Source: Phoronis australis (Eukaryota; Phoronida; Phoronidae). From it: DNA of 64,000 nt. Below the pieces are notes generated by a model. The model was not told the DNA's origin and did not search any database. It worked only from the letters and a program-made list of their open reading frames with translations. Positions 1 through 14,100 of this stretch are shown in pieces. The position numbers and the translations under genes are program-made. Position 1 is the first letter of the stretch; the number at the start of each line of letters is the position of its first letter. The DNA is taken from the NCBI GenBank assembly GCA_002633005.1, contig NMRA01000048.1:1136679-1200678 (forward strand), written 5' to 3'.

Positions 1-938
1 CCATACGCTGAAAATGTCATTGAGTCACGGAGTGTCGACATCCCAAACACAAAAAACATCTGAATTCAGTTTATCAAACTTTTATTACAACTAATTTTAA
101 AACTGCTCTCTGACAATGAACTTGGCAGCCAGTACGAGACTGTAACCATAAATTTGATGTCTGCTGTGACCTCTCCAACACGTGAAGCTTGCACGCGCGC
201 ACTTTAATTAGCAAGGTCGCATCTTGAAATATTTGCAATCCAAGTAGAGGCTGCGTGGTCTCTGGTCGTCTGCGCTGCGCAGGGCAAAGTAACAAGACCG
301 CAGGACGGCACGGGGCTTTTACTCAGCAATCCTGTAAATTTAATAGTGAATAACTAATCTGAGGGCAAGAGAACCTTTTCATCCGCTGTTATGAAATTTT
401 CCCCGTCATGTGGCGACGTGACCATAACGCTCTTTGAAAAGTGCTACGCGTTCCGAGTGCGTGTGTGGTGTGGGGACTTAGATCACGAGGTAACATTAAC
501 CGCCCAGGGCGGTTGCCTGTCGTAATAAGCGCCCATGTTCGGTTAACCGCCCACCCTGGATTTCTTGAAATTTCACGTTTAAGCGCCCATGTCTGGTTAA
601 CCGCCCACCCCCGAATTTTTGGGTTTGCCAATTTAACCGCCCAGGGCGTTAACCCGAACGATTACGGTACTTGTGTCAGGAAAAGATTGGAATGGTTCTG
701 TGGAAACACTTCTTCAGCTCATAATATGGCCACATTAGAAATTCTATGTTGTCATTTTTTTCACAAAAACAAAATGTAAAAAAAATTTAGTCTATTATTA
801 CTGGGTATAATTTGTACTGCGTAGATGTCCTAAATTACATTTGGGAAAGTTTCCATTATAAACCGCATAGTAATCAGCCTTTGTAAAATTGAAAAATTGC
901 AGTTGCCATGTGTCAGAATGCCCAACTGGCAATTATTT
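1..938. other. Unassigned 5' flank with hairpin-forming GC repeats
   Basis: No exon recognised. Between about 500 and 655 two related units each carry AAGCGCCCATG...GGTTAACCGCCCACC, flanked by the palindrome AACCGCCCAGGGCGGTT and its variants. This looks like the ends of a short mobile element or a hairpin-rich relic. Confidence 0.4.
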
Positions 939-1230
939 TTGTGCAAAATAAGTGGAGAAATACTGGAAACTCCTTCCCTCCCTCTAACTCACACATTTGT
1001 GCAAAATAAGTGGAGAAATACTGGAAACTCCTTCCCTCCTTCTAACTCACACATTTGTGCAAAATAAGTGGAGAAATACTGAAAACTCCTTCCCTCCCTC
1101 TAACTCACACATTTGTGCAAAATAAGTGGAGAAATACTGGAAACTCCTTCCCTCCCTCTAACTCACACATTTGTGCAAAATAAGTGGAGAAATACTGGAA
1201 ACTCCTTCTCTCCCTCTAACTCACACATTC
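939..1230. repeat. 58-bp tandem array, 5 copies
   Basis: Unit begins GTGCAAAATAAGTGGAGAAA and includes a CCCTCCCTCTAACTCACACA tail. Five nearly identical copies in register at 58-bp spacing. Non-coding minisatellite. Confidence 0.95.
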
Positions 1231-2038
1231 ACACATTTTTGTTATTTTAAGATTATTTGCTTCTGGTAATGACGTATGTCTATCTATTCACTCTCGGTCA
1301 ATTATTCTTGTGTAGTTAAAGAGGTTCATTATTTGACTAGGCACCACTGATCAACGTTTTCATGTTCTATAAACAGTGATAACATATTTGGATCAATTCT
1401 TTACACTTCAGTAGTGTGGCAACTTTGTATCCGGAGTTTTGCTAGGTTTGATATTAGTTTCCATTCAGGTGTAGAACATTGTTTTGCATTATTTGCTTCA
1501 GATGTTTCATCTTGTAAATAGTACGATACACTGGGAAGTACTGCAAACAACTGATGATAGCCTGTTATTTCTCTGGGGTTTGGTTTAAATCTCACCATGT
1601 TAAGTCTTGTTAATTATCATCCTCTGCCTTTCAGCTATGGACTTGGTACATATTAGGGAATATTGTGTGCTCAGAGGATTCATCTAGATCATCTCATTTG
1701 TCTGAAAATAACACAAAAAGTCTAAATATTTTAATAATTACGTTATAAGGTAGATTACAGTACAGTTAGGAGAATCGTGTTGCTGTGACACGTTAAAAAA
1801 TGAATGTGGACAAATTGAGAGCTGGAAGAGGTTCTTGGTTGGCTATCAGCATTGTTGGTATTTGTTATGTTGTTTTTTTCTTGCCACTTCTTAGACGGTA
1901 CTCTCGGTTTTGTGGAAATTGTTGATCACTGTAATTTTCTGTGTAAGTGAGGCCAAAAAATAAGCGTAATTGGTTCTAGTCTGCTTTTGACATGTTTGGA
2001 AACCTCATGCCTCGCAGCTGGCACCAGATGGCGCCGGG

Positions 2039-2046
2039 TATAAATA
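2039..2046 (+). promoter_or_regulatory. TATA-like box
   Basis: TATAAATA in a GC-richer context (GGCGCCGGG immediately upstream), about 3 kb before the candidate TMCC exon at 5022. No first exon could be tied to it, and it could equally belong to a decayed mobile element. Confidence 0.2.
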
Positions 2047-2130
2047 AGGATCCCGACCCATTTCAGCCATCTTCAAGTGAGGCTGGGGCGAATAGGATTA
2101 TGACACATTTTAGCTGACGTCAGGTGTTTT

Positions 2131-2512
2131 TTCTTTTTTGAAAATGTAGAACAACTCGAAATTATCGCATCAGCATGTCAATTTCCAAAAAAATAGACCA
2201 AGTCACAGTTACGTAAAAGTTTATACACTGTTTAGCAACAATGATGTGGCTTAATCACCTGTCGTGCTATTAATGTTTATTAATGACTTTGATGTCATTC
2301 ATCCCAGCCTAGAAGCTTATTCTTTTTGAAAATATGGACAACTAAAAATATCGCATCAGCACGTCAACTGTCAAAAAAAACAGACCATGGCACGGTTACA
2401 TAAAAGTTATTGACGTTAGATGACAATAATGACCTCTCCACATGTCATGCTGTTAATGTTTATTAATGAATTTGATTTCATGCAACCTTGCCCAGAATCA
2501 AGTATGCTATTT
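2131..2512. repeat. Divergent ~190-bp tandem duplication
   Basis: Two units share ATCGCATCAGCA, AAAAAAATAGACCA / AAAAAAAACAGACCA, GTTAATGTTTATTAATGA and other blocks at constant spacing. Divergence is visible throughout, so the duplication is old. Confidence 0.8.
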
Positions 2513-2891
2513 TTTGGCCTAAACAATGTGTGCAGACGCTAAGATTTAATGAATCTCCCATTAAACATCAAGTCTCACCATGTTGAGAACAAAATTGCAG
2601 TTTACCCTCCAACCTGCGAATTCATTAATATGGTTCTGAATTGTACTTTGTGGTGTGTGTAATGGAGATTGCGAATTCTCACAGTCTGTTTGGGTGTAGT
2701 TTAGTGAACCCAGGAGCCTTCTAAAACAACCTGTTTATTGTACAACACCCCTGCTGTTCTGTTAACATGATGCTTTCATTTGCTGAGGGCAAGACCACTG
2801 TGTTCTGCTTCCAGTCAGATAAGATAATTGACCTTCTCAAGTAGTGGCCAGAGGTCAATGTGCTCAGGGTGTGAACATTTAGGATGTATTT

Positions 2892-2978
2892 CATCTTGCA
2901 TAATTACAATTGAATTGAAACAGGTTCATCCTGATCATCTTGCATAATTACAATTGTACTGAAACAGGTTCATCCTGC
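2892..2978. repeat. 44-bp tandem duplication
   Basis: Two copies of CATCTTGCATAATTACAATT ... AACAGGTTCATCCTG, nearly identical. Confidence 0.9.
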
Positions 2979-3115
2979 AGGTGGCGATAGCAGTTTCACA
3001 GTTATGACTGATACACTTGTCGAGTGATGACACAGCTCATTTGTTTGTAAATTGATTGTAGAATACCAGTAGAGCCATATTGTGATGGTAAACACAAGTA
3101 CCATAGCTTACCATC

Positions 3116-3224
3116 AGAAAATATTTTGAAAAATTGTGAATATTCAAAACAAGGTTAGAAGACTTTGAAAAAAGTGTAATTTTGGGAATTATTTTTATCC
3201 AAAATTGGTGAGATTTTACTGTAG
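3116..3224 (-). mobile_element. MITE family 1, truncated copy
   Basis: Ends with AAATTGGTGAGATTTTACTG, the family terminus. The sequence before it is the reverse complement of the body seen at 7063, 24794 and 41243. Only one end is present. Confidence 0.55.
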
Positions 3225-3282
3225 TCGGAAAGGTAATGGGGAGTTTGCAATGGAGTTTGAATAGACCAGAACTTTGCTAGAG

Positions 3283-3618
3283 AGGCGTGCCTTTTAGGAA
3301 GAGTATTTCCAATTGATGTCTAGAGAACCAATGGACGGATTTCAATGAAAATAGACACTAAGGTATGTGACGGTAATACGCCGGCAACAATTTATTTTGG
3401 GGTGGATTCTACCACTGCTGTACCCCCTTGTAGCCATTTTTTCTCGACAAGGAGCTTTTTCAATACTTTTGGGAGGAGGTGTTTCTGGATGATTTCTAGA
3501 TAACCAATTGTTCAATTATTATGAAACTTGACATGGAGGTATGTGATGGTAATGTGCTGGCTTCAATTGATTTGTGGGCATATTTAACTACTGTAGACCC
3601 CTGTAGCGGCCATTCCAT
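3283..3618. repeat. Divergent ~175-bp tandem duplication
   Basis: Two units share TCTAGA(G/T)AACCAAT, AGGTATGTGA(C/T)GGTAAT and a GTAG(C)CCATT-like end. Possibly a relic of the composite element described at 18706. Confidence 0.6.
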
Positions 3619-4142
3619 TTTAGAGATGATGGTGGCTAACAGTTTTGCAGCTCTTCCTTGTGATTGCTTTGCTGTCTCTTTGTACCTTACATGAAGTTGA
3701 TAAGCACAACTAGGAACATCCTGTTAGCAGTTTACTTATTATCAATGTTTTGCATTAGTTCTTGTTATGTGAATTGAGATAGGACGTCTGTTCAGAGGGC
3801 TGATGGGAAGGGGTCGGCTGATTGACTGAGAATGGCAGGGGGCATTTTCCCTGGTGCCCTATAGCTTTTACAGTCTCTGTGTTAAGTCAAATCATTTTAG
3901 TTATTCTTATTTTAAGAATTCCCCTGTTGTGTATTTGCATTGATCACAACAGCTGTTTTTATTAAAACATTTCTAATGAGTCTTGCCTTGCAGTAAATCG
4001 TTCTCATAAACACAATAGATGGGGCTGCTGTCATGGTACTGATTATTTTCATTGGTCACTGTACTGGTTGTCTTGTTTAATTTTTTTCACATGTAAACCC
4101 AAAATTATATAAACAAGTAAGAAGAAGGAAATTACCAGTGTT

Positions 4143-4318
4143 GAGTTATTGCACATGTCTAATCATCATGGGAGTTGATAATTTGACTCTCACAAATCTT
4201 GTGTTATTGCACATGTCTAATCATCATGGGAGTTGATAATTTGACTCTCACAAATCTTGTGTTATTGCACATGCCTAATCATCCTGGGAGTTGATAATTT
4301 GACTCTCACATCTTGTAG
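4143..4318. repeat. 58-bp tandem array, 3 copies
   Basis: Unit contains TTATTGCACATGTCTAATCA and GGGAGTTGATAATTTGACTC; three copies at 58-bp spacing with few changes. Confidence 0.95.
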
Positions 4319-5021
4319 ATTGTTAAACCAGTTTTCTGTCTCATTAAGACGGTAGAAAGTGTAAATGGTGCTTGATGACAGACATTGACAAGTTTTTGCT
4401 CATTAGGCAACTGTTAATACATGAAGGTATGTCTCACATTTCTTATCTTCAACTGATTAGAGGTGACGGAGGATGTGACTGAAGAAACGATCTTGAAAAA
4501 AATCTGGAGGTGGTTTTCTGACATATCTTAGGGAGGGGCATAGCTAGATGTTTTCATGGGTTCACACTGAAACCTGAGTAGGGGGCCCGTAAGTTGCTAC
4601 ATGCTCTTGAGGTGCTGTTGAGCAATTTGTGTAGTGAAGACTAGTATGGTGAATGAAATAGAGATTTGTTCATACCATGTTGAAATACAGCTGTTTCTTG
4701 TGCCCATGTGCAAAGTCGCACATATGATAGCAACATCACTACTTGAGCGTGATGAACTAGTAGAATTTTATTTTCTCAAATTTTTCAAAGAAAATAAACA
4801 GGTGGTGAGCTTTTTGAAAATTGTAAAAGTACTATTTTCCAATAATTTTATGCAAAATAAATAATTATTGTAATATCAGAATAAATTTTCTTAATGATTT
4901 TTATATGGTGAAATTTGACTGCAATAAAATTCCGCTAACATTGTTCGGTAAATTAAGGCGAAAAATTCCATTCTAACCAAGTGATACTACACATCTTACT
5001 AAGACTGGGTTATGTTTTCAG

Positions 5022-5178
5022 AGTTCTCCGACTGTAGCGTACAGCGGTATGTCCAGCGGTGTAATTCAAACAAAGAGTGGTTCTCCGATGGTAACTACAG
5101 CCCCTCATTACAGAGTTGTCGCTGGCGAGGACCGTCACCCATAGGCATAAACCTGCGCTTACTTAACCGCCCCAACAT
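5022..5178 (+). CDS. TMCC: Candidate upstream TMCC exon (51 codons plus split codon)
   Basis: Preceded by a pyrimidine-rich tract ending TTTTCAG and followed by the strong donor GTAAGT. One frame is open throughout, with two leading bases and two trailing bases (AT). The trailing AT joins the first G of the 25495 exon as ATG, in the correct phase. The peptide is Ser/Cys/Trp/Arg-rich (includes [12 protein letters not shown] and RLLNRPN) and I recognise no domain. A second frame, from [10 protein letters not shown], closes at a TAG before the donor. The split ATG could instead be the start codon, making this exon 5' UTR. Phase agreement alone has a one-in-three chance, so this is moderate support. 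Confidence 0.45.
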
Positions 5179-8100
5179 GTAAGTTCATTGGCCATTTATT
5201 GTTGTTATTGTATGTTATCCTAAAAGTTAGGGACATATTTTACTAAAATTTCCGTTTTGTTGTTAAAAGGTTTTTTTGAGTGTTTCGTTTTAAAATTTGG
5301 GGAAAAATATTAAACTTGATGTTTTGTATTTTTTCCACATTGCTAAAAAGTGTTCAAAATGTTGTTTATTTACAGCTGTACCATGTAAATGATGGTTACA
5401 ATGAAGTGAATCTTTCTTAAAATTTTTTGTTGAGAAATTTGACAAAATAGAATTTCATTTTTCTGCCATTTTGTGTCCAGAAACTGAAGAGTTATTACTG
5501 TACATTTAACATGGCAGGTCTTGAAATGACAGTTTTTCATTTGTTCAAGTGGTTTGTGTTTTGTTGTCTGTTCTGTAGTGAATTATTTTCACATCAGAAA
5601 CTAATCATAGGCAGGTTGACTTGAGGTTAGTTTACTAGTTGAGACTAGCAAGATCACATGTTCTGATTGGCAGTACGTTGCTGCACTGTGAAAGGCTCGT
5701 GTGTATCCCTATTGAACATTCTGTAGCCAAGTGCTGCTTGTAAGTGGGATAACTTTTGAATCTGCAAATAACCAATCAAAATTCTCGAAGCAGATGAGTG
5801 ACGTCCTTGGCTGTGCGCCATAGACACAAGAAACTAGTGAAAATGCAAGATCACGCATGTGTCTGCAAGATATCACCATGTATGAGAAATGAAGCACGTT
5901 ATCACATTTCTTCTCATGAGTGTCCTGTGCCACATTTGAATGGAATATCTGCGTGAAACTCTGCTGATGTGCAATAAAGGTTCACATCCAGCCTGCTTGT
6001 ATACATCCCCTCTTATGTCTTGGTATTCTTTATCATAATAATCCGAGTTCTGTCTCCCTTTCCAGTAATTTCATGCCTGTCACACTGTCCCAGTGGATGC
6101 TATGAATAACTGAATATGCTTAAATATGAAACACGACACCATCCAGAAAGCTTGTCTCATGTATTCTTGTGTTAATTCACATGATGTTTTGGCAACAATG
6201 CCTAGTAACATTGAATAGATGCGAAACAGCTTTTCAATCTAGTTTGCATTATTGACAATAGATAGCGCCAATGTGTGAATATGAGCATCAGGCAAGGTCA
6301 AGGTCATGAATGGATTGTGGTAATGCAGTTGCCTCTTATATGTTTTGGAAATTTGAACACAATCTGAGAAGCACACGCCTAGTTTTAACAAAAACTCCAG
6401 AAAGTCCATTTGCTTGGAAATGCCAATTTAATGCAAGACCGTTGTTTTATCAGAAATAATATATCTAGTTTATGTCTGCATTGACCTCAATGGCAAGGTG
6501 GTGGTTTTTATTTATAGGTATGTCACCTCTAGGAACCAATATTTGTTGCCAGGTCACCTTCAGTAATAATGGTGAATATCTAACAACATCCTCTATACAG
6601 GACATGCAGATATTCAAGCTATTTTGATCACTTAGTAGAAGTTCATTTCTTGCACATGCCATGAGCTGTGGCTAATTGATTAAACATGGAGGTTTCATTT
6701 TTTACTATGGCAAGCACTTTGATGTAAACTAGTTGTCGTGGCTACATAATGTAATTATGGTCTAGAAAATGACGTTAGTAATAATATATTGAATCAAATG
6801 AAATCAACTCTCTGCATAAGAAGCAAATTCTGAAGTAATCTTAATCAGATTCTGAAGTAATCTTAATCAAATTCTCATTTATTGTAGCCACAAATAATTG
6901 CAGGATACGTTTATTTTAGCAAAAACATTTAAAAACAGGATTTTGTTTTTCACGGTACGTCCATCACCGCTTGTAGGCTCTCAACATCATCTTCTCAGCT
7001 TTGATCTTAGCCATAAGCAGCCTTCGCCACTGAATGCATGACGTATCTAAAACACCATTTATAGGAAATTCTCACCAATTTCAGAAAAAGTTAATTGCCA
7101 AAAATTGTACGTTTTTCATTTCTCAAGTACTTCCAAGGTTGTTGTGAATGCCCACTATGTTTCAAAGTATTGTATGTTGAGAGCTATGTTACAGAACTTG
7201 GATATGGCGAAGCATCAGTTTGGTACTGTGTATCACCTATGAAAAAGCGAGAAAATAGAATTTCCATATTGTGTCCTAAATTGGTGAGATTTTGCCATAC
7301 CATACCATACCATGTATTGATAAGTATAGTACAATACACGCCAAAGTTAATCAAGTAACCCCTGTCATGATGAGGACTGCGCACTTGAAGAGGAATTCCC
7401 TGTCAAAATGGTGATGTCCAAGTGGAATTTACTCTCGAAGTACCTAGAGTGATCGTCATGACAACTGTTGTATGAGGGGTCATTGCCCATCATGACGGGG
7501 GGGGGACAACATTTTGTCTGATTACGTTTGGTGTGTGCAGTAACCAAAGTGACGACATCCTTACTGAAATCATTCTTTACTTAAAACGAAACAAATTGTT
7601 TTGTCTTTTAATTGAAAAATCTTCATATTAGCTGTTGGAAGTGCCAGGCAGATATTAGATGTAGTCCTTCTCACTCATATTGTCTGACTGTTGTATAACT
7701 GTGGTTGCCTTCTCAATATTAACCAGTGGTTGCCTTCTCAATATTAACCAGTGGTTGCCTTCTCAATATTAGCCAGTGGTTGCCTTCTCAATATTAGCCA
7801 GTGGTTGCCTTCTCAATATTAGCCAGTGGTTGCCTTCTCAATATTAGCCAGTGGTTGCCTTCTCAATATTAGCCAGTGGTTGCCTTCTCAATATTAGCCA
7901 GTATCTTAAGTCAATATTACACCACTGTTACACAAACTGCTCATTTGGTGTGGATATTCTGAATGATTATTGTTTATTTATGTCAAGGATTACAACATCA
8001 GATAAATTGTAAAGTTGTGTTCAAGAAAGGGTTTCCACCATTGCCTACATGCTCTTTATGACTGAAATGAATTGTGCTGAAGGGTGTTGTGGTTAAACAC

Positions 8101-11100
8101 CAAGTTATCATATAGTTTATGACTGAAATGAATTTTGCTGAAGGGTATTGTGGTTAAACACCAAGTTATCATATAGTTTATGACTGAAATGAATTGTGCT
8201 GAGTGGTATTGTGATTAAACACCAAGTTATCATATAGTTTATGACTGGAATGAATTGTACTGAAGGGTATTGTGGTTAAACACCAAGTTATCATATAGTT
8301 TATGACTGGAATGAATTGTGCTGAAGGGTATTGTGATTAAACACCAAGTTATCATATAGTTTATGACTGGAATGAATTGTGCTGAAGGGTATTGTGATTA
8401 AACACCAAGTTATCATATAGTTTATGACTGATTTCTGAGTTTCTTCCCAATGCTTCCTAACGACATCCCTTTTTATCTATGTCCCAGTGAGGTGGTAGAA
8501 AACTAGGGCTACTACCATACTCCCTCTGTAGTGAACAGTTGCCCCAGCCACAGTGTAGGTTTCTGCAGTCATGAGAAGTTGGGGCACAAGGGGCGAGTGG
8601 CCGAAAAAATAACTAATACTACTTCCACGTGACGTCCTTGGTGTGATAATTTTCCTCTTATTTTGCACAAAAATGGTTGGTAAAATTGCAATTTTACATT
8701 TTTCAATGACTAATTACCCATTTGTAAATGATGGTAACCATAGAAATGTTGTTTTGTGACATCTACACGTTGCAAACCATGCTTGTAATAGACTAAAATG
8801 TCACTAATCTTTACTTTTGTGGAGAAATTTAACAAAATAGAATTTCACTTTTGGACCATATTTTATGCAATTTGAAGAAACAGTGGAAAAGAGAAAGTTT
8901 ATCTAAACATTTGCGCAGCGTAGTTCATGTGGTCCTTTCTTACTGTGACAAAAGTGTGATACTTTCTACTTTGCTGGACACTGGTGGCAGATTTATCTTT
9001 CAGACTATCTACTGATCAGGGACAAGTCCCAGGACCCTTACAACTGTGAATTGATCACTGATCCAATCATGTAATTATGAACTGCGCAATTGCTTTTTAA
9101 CAATCTAATTAATTTTTTTACACGACTTCTATGTGGTCTAATATCTAATGTGAATAAATTCATAGAATTCCTTGCAAACCAAGTAATGTTCCTCATGAGT
9201 CAGTCAGGAAGTTCTTACGAATTGATCTCAATTTGGCCCTGTTTAAATATTGTAATATTTACATTTTACAATATGTCAATAAAGTTTTATCATTCCTTAT
9301 CGAGGTGTGGTTAAATTAATCTGTTAGTTTTCCCTGTAAAGATATTCCTTAAGTGGTGAAAAACACAGACCAGTTTCTGACATGACTAACTTTATCGAGA
9401 AATGCTCATTGTTCGTAGAACAACACTATTATCTTGGAATGGTTTCTAAGAAGCACCTGCCCAGCACCTAACATGCTTCCCCTTTGTTTTCAACTTGGTA
9501 AAGCTGATGTCTTACCGTAATACCAAATTTCTGTCGTTATTCTTAAGTCATTTTCCATGAAACAGACCCCAAGTCAAACTGTCAATATTTAAAGTTTCTA
9601 GACTCGAGTTTGGCGAATAGGAGGATTAAAATTCAAATCAAAACAAATTTTTTCTATATTGCAGTAAAATCTCCACCAATTTAGGATGCAATATTGTCGA
9701 GAGATGTAACAACCAATATTGTGGACAGATGTAACAACCAATATTGTGGACAGATGTAACAACCAATATTGTGGACAGATGTAACAACCAATATTGTGGA
9801 CAGATGTAACAACCAATATTGTGGACAGATGTAACAACCAATATTGTGGACAGATGTAACAACCAATATTGTGGACAGATGTAACAACCAATATTGTGGA
9901 CAGATGTAACAACCAATATTGTGGACAGATGTAACAACCAATATTGTGGACAGATGTAACAACCAATATTGTGGACAGATGTAACAACCAATATTGTGGA
10001 CAGATGTAACAACCAATATTGTGGACAGATGTAACAACCAATATTGTGGACAGATGTAACAACCAATATTGTGGACAGATGTAACAACCAATATTGTGGA
10101 CAGATGTAACAACCAATATTGTGGACAGATGTAACAACCAATATTGTGGACAGATGTAACAACCAATATTGTGGACAGATGTAACAACCAATATTGTGGA
10201 CAGATGTAACAACCAATATTGTGGACAGATGTAACAACCAATATTGTGGACAGATGTAACAACCAATATTGTGGACAGATGTAACAACCAATATTGTGGA
10301 CAGATGTAACAACCAATATTGTGGACAGATGTAACAACCAATATTGTGGACAGATGTAACAACCAATATTGTGGACAGATGTAACAACCAATATTGTGGA
10401 CAGATGTAACAACCAATATTGTGGACAGATGTAACAACCAATATTGTGGACAGATGTAACAACCAATATTGTGGACAGATGTAACAACCAATATTGTGGA
10501 CAGATGTAACAACCAATATTGTGGACAGATGTAACAACCAATTAATGCTTTTTGTGATCCAAGCCACCATGAAACAATGCTTCAAAACTTTGTGGGTATT
10601 AACCACAGGCTTGGAAGATGTTGCAAAATGAGAAAAGGACATTTTGATAATTACTTTTGTCCAATATTGGTGAGATTTTACCGCACACTATTCTGGTGAA
10701 AGCTTTCATTTCTGGTTGCCAGATCACAAAATTGTACAATTCCTATTATTGCATCAAATCCTATCTACATTTTTCTTACCTTACATTGTTGCTGTGTATG
10801 CTGCATGGCGCAGATTTGGGAGGTTGCTGGCTGGCCTCAGTACAAAAAACTGCATTAGCATGTCGTTTTTAGGGCACATGTGGACATTTTGAAAATTGTG
10901 ATCGGAACCCCCCTCCCCCTTACAACATCTTAGATTGCCCAGTCTACGGGATCAGACTTACAGGATCATAAGATAAGTACTAAAACAATGTATTATGTTC
11001 TTACTTATTTGGGAAAACTTAAGTGATGCTCTTCATGGATGGGAATATCGTTTGTTTTACTGCATAACAATAACCTTAAAATATAACTGCGTAGCAATAT

Positions 11101-14100
11101 GCAAAGTAACTGTTTTGCTGTTAACAATTATTACAGATGTTACATAATGTATATGGTGTCTGTTGTTACTGTTTCTTAATTCAAAGGTGTTAATTAGTTA
11201 TTAGCTGGCTAGCCTAATTGTATGATAATTGTAACAAAGCTGTTGAGTTGTTGGACTAGTTTCAAACTGATGAGCATCCATTTTTAGTTGCCTGAAGTCA
11301 TTCAAAAAGGTCCATGAGGTTGCGTATTTAAGAGTCAGTTTTTAAATGTTTCTCAACAGAATCTGATGGCTTCCAGTAGTTCATTTTCACTTGAGATGAA
11401 GATGTTCTTTTGTTTTCTCATACATTATGCGGTTGCAGTCAGTTGCAGCACATATTTCAGTAAATTAAAACTGAGCTGAAGACAGTGTATTGACCTGACT
11501 CAGTGTAGGAGACAACACTCCTTGCTATGACCTTGTGAACAGGAGACAGTCACTCAACCCACCAGTCTAATGTCATTGCCTTTCAGTATGTCTAAATTGT
11601 GATAAGTTTCAGCTGTACTGATGGGTGTTACACCCATATGCCTAATATTTATGTGAGCAGAAGTAGAATTTTATATGAGCAGTACAATTATGCAATACAT
11701 CTTAAATGGTGCTTAGAAATAAAGTTTATTACTTAAAATCGGAGCAAGCAGCTTGGGTTGGGTTTACATCACAATGCCTGGTAAGGCTGGGGAATGTTCT
11801 CATACTTTTTGGGTATTTTAAAAATCAAATACTTGCAAAAATTACATATATTTGTGGGAAACAACCAGCAGGTTCAATGACAGTAAAAGCCTTCATCATT
11901 TCTTTCTCAATACAGTTACTATATTCCTACGTAAGTGATGAAACACAGATTTTGTGAACTAATGTTTTGCATGTCCGCATTGGGTGGCTTAGCATGACAT
12001 AAAATGCTGTAATTTGAGTGTTATTTCATCCAAAACTAGTTGCTAAATCTTCCTTTTTTGAAATTGAGGCATACTTGATGCTGGTGATTTTTGTTTTTAT
12101 ATTGTCTGAAATTACGAACACTCCACGGTCTTCCTAATGGGGTCTGAAAATAGAAGTGGAAGTTAGTAAAAAATACATAATTTCGGGCATGGGTAAAATT
12201 CTTGTCTTTCACGTAATTCTTGAATTTGGGACAGTCAATAATGTGAATTTTTGATATTTTTTAGAATGTTTTGGTCTTTAGCAAAGTGCTTGTTTCTTTG
12301 CTGTCTCAAATTCGAGAATTTTTACTGTACCTTCCTTGACTACTGACGTGAATTATTAATGGAAACTGGTTTATTTTCACATTAGCATGACCTCATAAAT
12401 TGAAGTTATCCTGGTAGTGAACATTAATTCCTCCTTTATCTCCATGGGAACCAGTCCATGGTAGTGAATACTTAGTCCTCCTTTTTCTCCCCTTGCAGCT
12501 TGTCTCACCCATGTCTTCATACATGTATGCCTGTGCCATGGCCCAGTCAACCCAGACAGAATGGTCAATATTTAATCCTGTTATGCAAATGCTCCAGGTT
12601 AGTCACCAGCCATCTGTTGTGACTGGGTTACAACTGTTGAATTGAAAATTGGCTAATGATCTGTGGTTTAACAGCTGTTAACCTTGCCATATGGTACTTA
12701 GGTGAGCAGAACAGGAGTTCAGTGAGGAACCCTGACATATAGTAGTTCAATTATGATGCATACTTTGCCTGAAGTGGATTGGCTATCAGCTCTCGTTAGT
12801 GTAGTCAATGTAATTGAAATTATCGTGGTAGCTTGCTGATTGTGAACAATATCACTGGCATATCAGTCGTATTATTCAGAGGAGACTTATTATTGGAGGG
12901 ATCCAGCTACCTGGGTGATGGCAGCATACGTGTGATGTCGTTCAAATAGGGCTGTCACCTGAGATGTCCAGGATTTACACTTGTTTCCTCAGTGTAGAGT
13001 TGTATGGAACTGTTAAGACCAGTTTATGAAGGTTAGAAGTTTTGTTGTCACGATCAGCTGATAAGGGAGGCCAATCAGTTCTTCTTGTGGATTTTCAGTG
13101 CAGAGAATCTGTGGCATTAGCGGAATGAGGATAGCATTACCGACGATGGGACAAGATCTGGTCAAACTATTGCACACCAGGTGAAAATGACTTCTGTTTA
13201 GTAGTCTATATGCATTCCACATTTTCTTCACTGAATCTGATAATGTCTGCTCCAGAGGAAGCATGATTGTGGTTGGAGCTTTAGCAGTTTCCATTGTCGC
13301 CAACATTCTGCGCCAAGCATGATCATTAAAGCGAGCAAGTGGGCTTGAAGAGCTGTTTCATTTCCCCTGGGCGTCTAAGAACGTGTTTGGTTTCTCGGTG
13401 GTTCAGAGCTCAGGAAACGGATTTACCTGCTGAGGGATAATTTGCACTCAGAGCTGAGTTGGCTATAAGACACTGGAGCAATGAGCCAAAGTACATGATG
13501 ACATAGATCTGGTGCTGGAATGGTGTACGATCAGCCAAGGTGCATGTCTAAAGCCTTCTGTTTTTGCTCTGTGGAAACACGGCGTTCTTTGCACTGGATG
13601 TGTGCTATGATGCTGCGTGAATCAAATGTTCATTGAAAAAGCAGCCTATTTATAGACTACATTATCTTAATTCAGATGGAAGTCTCAGCCAGCTGAAAGT
13701 AATATATTGAGTAGTATGGCTTCTGAGCAATTGGATTACTAATTGCTGGTGTAAAAAAAGTGTTGCCTTCATCTGCTGTGAAGATACTCTTAATATCGAA
13801 GATTGTGGGATAGTTATAATCACCAGAAAAGATAGATTGTACATCATATGGACTCCTCATGAGACGTGAACACTATGGAGTTTGAAGTTCTGCTTTCCTC
13901 TTCGTTGTGAACAGTTTTGTCTAATTTTGTACACTATCGAGAGTTCAAGTGAGGTGATGTGTGTGCCTTATCGGGTCTCATTAGATAGACAAACTTGTTT
14001 TATTTGTTGACAACCACTGGGTTATCATCTTGAATAGACACTCGCAGTCTTTTTTGTGGCAGCTGCCCTGTTGAGAACGCTGTGCCTGTAACATGTATTA

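Noticed and set aside
5022-5143. Alternative frame of the upstream exon ([20 protein letters not shown]...)
   Set aside because: Closes at a TAG before the strong donor and would not join TMCC, whereas the third frame does. Kept only as a caveat.
9598-10642. Three overlapping minus-strand open frames of 286-334 codons with a 25-residue repeat ([20 protein letters not shown]...)
   Set aside because: They are the same stop-free 25-bp satellite read in three frames. 25 is not a multiple of 3, so all frames give the same cycling peptide. There is no independent evidence of coding.
13013-13350. Minus-strand open frame of about 110 codons (contains [17 protein letters not shown])
   Set aside because: No motif recognised, no convincing splice sites, no neighbouring exons. 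Within the range expected by chance in 64 kb.
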